Below are positions 59,201 through 64,000 of a stretch of 64,000 nucleotides of DNA, one piece after another (the stretch's first letter is position 1; each line of letters starts with the position of its first letter). This DNA is from Megamerina dolium (Eukaryota; Arthropoda; Insecta; Diptera; Megamerinidae). The translations under genes and the position numbers were made by a program. The notes under the pieces were generated by a model, which did no database searches, was not told the DNA's origin, and saw only the letters and a list, made by a program, of their open reading frames with translations. Where the stretch lies: contig OY978526.1 of the NCBI GenBank assembly GCA_963854835.1, positions 32,335,001 through 32,399,000 of the forward strand, read 5' to 3'.

Positions 59201-62200
59201 ACTGGAACCGATTTGTTTCAATTTCACTTCCTTTGAATCAGTGAAATTATGCTATGTACACAATTGTCAATCATTTCACAACATGTAAGCGAAATTTTTT
59301 TCTTTGCGTGTATATATAGGTATAAAGTACAATAATATTACTTACCGTACAAGATGTACCTCCATCCTGTGAAACTACTGAAAACTGCATTGCTTGTGGT
59401 AAAGCTAATAGAAACGCCATCACCCAAATAGCAAATATAAATTTAATGGCACGCGATAACTTCGACATTGTGTGTTGCCTGCAATAAAATATATACATAC
59501 ATACATATATACTTGTGTATACGTAAATATTTGTATTATATTTATTTAGATCCCTGAAATGATTGACGTATAATCATAAGTAGTTTCATTGGTTGATGCT
59601 TTCAAATCGACAACAATCGATCGTGTCAAATATTGAAAGTTGGTTATTTGCACTTCAGCTTGTTTAATTTTAACTTCAAAATTACATGCAATAAACATAG
59701 CAATTGCTTAGTTTTTTGTTCATATCACCAATTTTGTTGAACGTACTTAAATTCCGGCCCCTGATTACTATAATATTTTCAACATTAGGGGTAATCCGTA
59801 AAGATACGACTCTCAGTTTTTCTGGGAGATGTTAAGAAGAGTACATAGTTGATTATGAGAGTTGGGAGTTATTAACTTCAACTATAGACGTCAACTATTT
59901 ATTTATTCATATGTGGCACTTATAAGCCCCGAAGGGCTCTTTGGCCGAACTTCTCTTCCATCACAGTTGTGCGTGTTAAATTTTGGACAGTATTAAAAGT
60001 GACCTACTTATTTTACCCTGTTCCGAACGGCAGAACTCTTGCGACATCACTATTTCTGAGCTTTGTCACTTAATTCTTTTAGAAGGAGTCAACTATATAT
60101 GCCATTTTTATATTTAGAACCCTGGATTCGATGGAACACGATTTTGAAACTAACTTAAACAATTTTGTGTGGAAGGTAGGTGTATCTGTAGAGGGATTTT
60201 ACTCAAACTCATATGAATTATATTTTTTAAGCCAAATGCATTTCTACTGAATTCCAAAGAATGAAAATTTTACTATTTCCTGTAAAAAGTTTATATGGCA
60301 GTTGGGCGTGTACATAAATAAATTTTGACAAATTTTTGAATAAAAACCTATTTTTAAAACCACGACAACTTTGTGCTACATTTTAAAGAGATAAATTCAT
60401 TTTGACTATGTTCCAAACTAACGCATATGATCTGCGTTTGACAATTTTCAAAGCTCTAACTCTAGTTTTACTATTTAAAGGTTTATAAAAATATGAACTT
60501 ACATCTCCACTTGATTCTATTTTTGAAAGTTTGTTATTATTGAAAGTCGAATAAGTTAATTTGAACCTAAAAATATAAAAAAAAATCATATTTACTGATT
60601 AACGTTTACCAATATCGTTAAATAAATTCAAACGCAAACCCTTAACTAACACGATATATGGAAAACTAGACTTATACCACTTTAAAAAATAACAGCTCAT
60701 ATAACGAAAGCAGGTCTCGTGAGTTTATTGATACATGGGAATTCATGCAAAGAAATTGAGTATTCGATTCAAACACTTTTTATAGAAGTTGTGGAAGTTT
60801 GAGTGAATAAAACACATGTATACATTTTATTTGCGAATGTCGAGCTCTGGCCAGACATAGGATTGTGTGAAAGTATTCCTCGATAATCGATGAATATGCG
60901 AAGATATGTAAATTCACTGGGCAAGTTTTGGTAAAAGTCTGCCATTAGAATAGTGTTCGACGAGGTAATGGTATAGACTGTGTCATACTTTTAACAATTT
61001 TTGGGAGTACTGTTTATCTGTGCTTTGAAAAAGGGTGCAAATAAATCTTTTTGATCCTTGAGAACTCATATGTTATAAACGTGAGGACAAATAATACTAT
61101 GTGCTTGCGAACAAATATCGCTGTAAGTAATTCAAAAGGTATAAATTTATTACTATGCGTATGATATTATTTATTTCATTAACCCCTCACATCAGTCTTA
61201 AGAAATTTCATGGTTTGATATCTTTCACACAATTCATGAGAAATTTTATAGTTTCATGTTTATATATTTTAAGCAATTTCCGTTTCATCTACTCCATGAA
61301 AATATTTTTCCGTGTAGTATTGTTTTGTTTTTCTATTCTTTTTTTTTTTCAATTGATAAAAATGGCTAACACTACTCTACCTGCATACTAATTTCATTAG
61401 TATCAGTTGCCATTGGCTCAAAATTTAAAGTGCATTTTAAGCGACAAAGCATATTTTAATGGGTACATTTTAGACTTTACGTATATGTTTAGAATCAACG
61501 CGTCATGTGCCATTTATGTATCATCGTAGTTCGCGATAACTTAGAAAATTAATACAATCGTTTTTCATAGAAAATGAAAGAATATACTTTATCATATATT
61601 GTGTACGTATAACTCTAATATTTTTCTTAATTACTAGTGTAATCATTTGGGTTATAATTATATGTTTATTAAGGTGAACCCAATTATATGGAGCAGAACT
61701 TTGACATTCTGGCTCAATGAAAAACATAAAATTTTGATCATTTGAAGCATTTATCCCAAGGAAAATCCTTCTTTTTAGTCCTGACAGCCACTTACTTATT
61801 TACTTATGTGGGCTTAAATCAATGTTCAAGCATTCTCTCATCTGAGGTAGAAATTGTCCAGACTTCAGCGCCATAGTAAGGACATGCAAGATGAGAGACT
61901 TGTAGAATGTGGTTTTCGTTTCCCGAGAGAGGGCTCGAGTTATGCAAATAAATCCTTCATTACTTAGGGAGAGGTCCAATTACTATAAACGTCTAAATCA
62001 CTGCTCTAAGCACCTTCATTGTGTTGGCGAACTCCTCTAAGAAGGTTGTAATTAAGTTTGAAGGAAAAAATATTATGGTCGGTCATATATTTCGCTACTC
62101 TAGGGGTAATTCCTGGGGAACTATAGGGCTTTTTTTTCGATTTTTAGTTTTTTATGGCCATTTTGAATAGGAGCTTCCTTAAGGGAAAGAAATGTTGGCG

Positions 62201-62880
62201 AAGACAAATGACTGGGGGTTGGTCATACATGTTATGATGCGACGATTCCTGTTGAGGTATTTCGTTTGGAAATTTGAACTTTTGACACGCAATATGTGAG
62301 CAAATATATATACTATTCACCACTTGTTCCAAAAAAAAAATGTAAGCGAGTCTAAATATGGTATATCTTTTTGGTTCCTTGAGAAAAAATCTTGAAATAA
62401 TACACACTTTATATTTTTTGTTGAGTTAACCAGTTTAAAAATTTAATTTTTCAATTTCTATCTTTCGAAATTGGCTAATATTTTCCATCTTGTTCGAATT
62501 TATCATACACAACGAACTATAACAAAAGCCCTGAGATGTTTAGCAAGAGAAAATTATAATAAAGTAACATGGGCAGATAAGGTTCTCAAATTTAACACTG
62601 ACTATCGGCTGAAAACACAAATTATTTCACCATTATTTTTAACAAATAATCAGAAAAAAACTACTTACTGATATACAAATTTCTTTATGGGCACTATTAT
62701 ACACAGTGACTTACCGAAAAGGATGACATATTGCTATATAACGTTCTACAGTAAATGCAGTTATAGTCAGTACTGTCGCATTGGCAGCAGTTTCTGAGAG
62801 GACACTTTCTAGAATGCATAGTACATCAGTGAAGGGATACGATTCAGGATTCCATATATTGTACAGATCCTGTGGCATTC
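56243..62880 (-). CDS. PK2-R: Pyrokinin-2 (hugin) receptor-like neuropeptide GPCR, 5' exons missing
   Basis: A class A Gq-type receptor for PRL-amide neuropeptides on neurons or gut. Five exons on the minus strand: 62880-62715, 59478-59346, 58586-58388, 57771-57557 and 57391-56243, with phases 2, 0, 1 and 0 at consensus junctions, about 620 residues in all. The first gives the extracellular loop (PQDLYNIWNPESYPF) and TM3 with ERYIAICHPFR (E/DRY motif). The next gives TM4 (FIFAIWVMAFLLALPQ), then TM5 (SGFIFFGGPMTAICVLYVLI), TM6 with CWAPFHAQR and TM7 with STCINPLLYNIMSHKF (NPxxY form). The wording RQHTMSKLSRAIKF and the tail HHNYSALLRQNGSMRL match what I recall of the Drosophila PK2 receptors; which of the two paralogs is unclear. 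The last exon alone encodes 382 residues of Ser/Arg-rich tail. TM1, TM2 and the N-terminus must lie past base 64000. Confidence 0.9.
59899..60087 (-). mobile_element. tRNA-derived SINE, copy 13 (5' truncated, in receptor intron)
   Basis: 3' half only (TTATTCATATGTGGCACTTA to CACTTAATTCTTTTAGAAGG). A perfect 9-base duplication GTCAACTAT flanks it (59890-59898, 60088-60096). The truncation therefore happened at insertion, as in target-primed reverse transcription. Confidence 0.88.
61795..61950 (-). mobile_element. RTE/CR1-like LINE fragment in receptor intron
   Basis: The minus strand reads TRALSRETKTTFYKSLILHV, then after a shift PYYGAEVWTISTSDERMLE: the same reverse-transcriptase C-terminal block as at 11400-11700, more intact around YGAE.W. 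Frame-shifted and inactive. Confidence 0.6.
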
Positions 62881-64000
62881 CTGTACAAAAAATGGAAAAA
62901 TATCATTTCAATAAAGGTGTAAATTTATAATTAATGTAATTATCTAAAAAAAATTAAATAAGTAAATAAAATAAATTAATAACTAATTATCTAATATTCC
63001 TCAGATATAGATAAAGTGATTTAGCGACCATAGCTTTTGCATGGCCCTAATGTTAATCTAATGAATTCTTATATATATACAACTAAAGCAACATTTCTGT
63101 AACTTTCAAATGCATCAAAATAAGATATCTGAATAAAATAACTAGACTTGATTTAGTGTGTTTGCATTACATGCTAATTACAATTAATGCGAACTGAAAA
63201 TTTACTTATTTATTGTTTACAATGAGCAGCCAGTAATTAATAGAATAAAGCAATCGGCTATTAGTATAAAATGTGGCGGCTGAAATTTGTATTTTTTTCA
63301 TAGTAAAAATTAAACCACTAAAATTATATGTGGTAGTCGCGAGCTATAATTAACTCTACAAGGGGGAAATTCCATAGATTAAATTAAGAAAAACAGCAAA
63401 ATAATCAAATAGATTTAGGCACCTTGCTATCTTTTTTTATGTAAATAGAAACGTGCCGCAAAACCAGATGTAAAAATGTCACAAAAACAAAATAACTTTT
63501 ATTGAATGTTTTTATGAAGGAATGCTTCCCTAGTTCTCAAAAAACCACATGTAACCAAAGTAACAGTCTGAAATTACGCTGAAATCGCGTAAAGTAATTT
63601 ATTTAATATTTTCCTATTACTCTTAGTTGTTATAGCTACTACGTGGTTCACTTGTGATTGTACATTCGCCAATAGAGGAAATACGAGAATTAAACTTAGT
63701 ACCAACTTCTGATTCGTTCTGTGTTTTATGATTTCCTGGCGACAGACATTCGAGTCGACGATTATCAATCCAAAGATACATACTCGTACATTGTTTAACT
63801 CTCGTTGGAATGTTAGTACGAATAATATGAATGGCATGTTTAGAATTCGCGTTATTAATAAAAATGTACCAAGTTTACTAAGCAATTGCAAATTTGATGA
63901 CATTACGTTCTCCTCTACCGCTGCAAGTTCTATTGCTATCAGTTCAAATCTATTATATGTAAATCAAATCACGAAATGTACTACATAAACATCTCACATA
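62881..64000. other. Receptor intron running off the window
   Basis: No TM1/TM2 exon text (for example NYYLFSLA-like) was found here. A 109-codon frame at 63574-63903 on the minus strand is hydrophobic but lacks GPCR motifs. Confidence 0.5.

Noticed and set aside
63574..63903. 109-codon minus ORF as the receptor's missing N-terminal exon
   Set aside because: It lacks the TM1 GN motif and TM2 LAxSD motif and has no fitting donor to the phase of the exon at 62880.
1..64000. CRISPR arrays, operons, bacterial insertion sequences
   Set aside because: None seen; introns, poly(A) signals and insect genes show nuclear eukaryotic DNA. The regular 297-base units at 2880-3830 are far too long for a CRISPR array.

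Overview
The window looks like nuclear DNA of a higher fly (Diptera, Brachycera). It is AT-rich and intron-bearing, with dense mariner/Tc1 transposons, LINE remnants, a tRNA-derived SINE family and insect-type genes. Protein similarity to Drosophila is close but not identical, and a tephritid-type fruit fly is my best guess. That guess is an inference, not something the sequence proves.

Layout. 0-5 kb: end of a non-LTR retrotransposon (1-567), a two-exon THAP/P-transposase-like small ORF (833-1228) and a non-coding repeat with 297-bp tandem units (2438-4010). 5-17 kb: mobile DNA, including an apparently intact Tc1-like element (6231-7881) and several decayed elements, plus one orphan signal-peptide exon on the minus strand (9773-9854). 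17-26 kb is the gene-dense part: the histone H4K20 methyltransferase PR-Set7/Set8 (17833-20261, plus), a candidate 66-residue two-exon gene whose start codon was duplicated by a SINE insertion (22054-23287, plus), and the mitochondrial dicarboxylate carrier Dic1 (24890-25951, minus). 26-37 kb: a full-length SINE, two MITEs joined through a shared TTA, and mariner-superfamily relics. 37.6-38.3 kb: Elongator subunit Elp6 (plus). 38-56 kb: gene-poor, with repeats, mariner relics and fragments of a transposon Myb/SANT-type protein. 56.2-62.9 kb: the last five coding exons of a pyrokinin-2 (hugin) receptor-like GPCR on the minus strand. Its exons for TM1-TM2 lie beyond the right edge.

The genes do not form a pathway. 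They cover chromatin and cell cycle (PR-Set7), tRNA wobble modification (Elp6), mitochondrial metabolite exchange (Dic1) and neuropeptide signalling (PK2-R). From memory, Dic1 and the PK2 receptors are close neighbours in Drosophila, and PR-Set7 and Elp6 (poly) are on the same chromosome arm, so part of this may be old synteny.

The most striking points are a SINE inserted exactly at a start codon with a 12-bp target duplication; a SINE subfamily ending in a (CCTAA)n, telomere-like tail in a fly; an intact Tc1 element with nested terminal repeats; a small P-transposase-like spliced ORF; and two tandem MITEs sharing one TTA target. All homology calls are from reading the sequence. No database search was possible.
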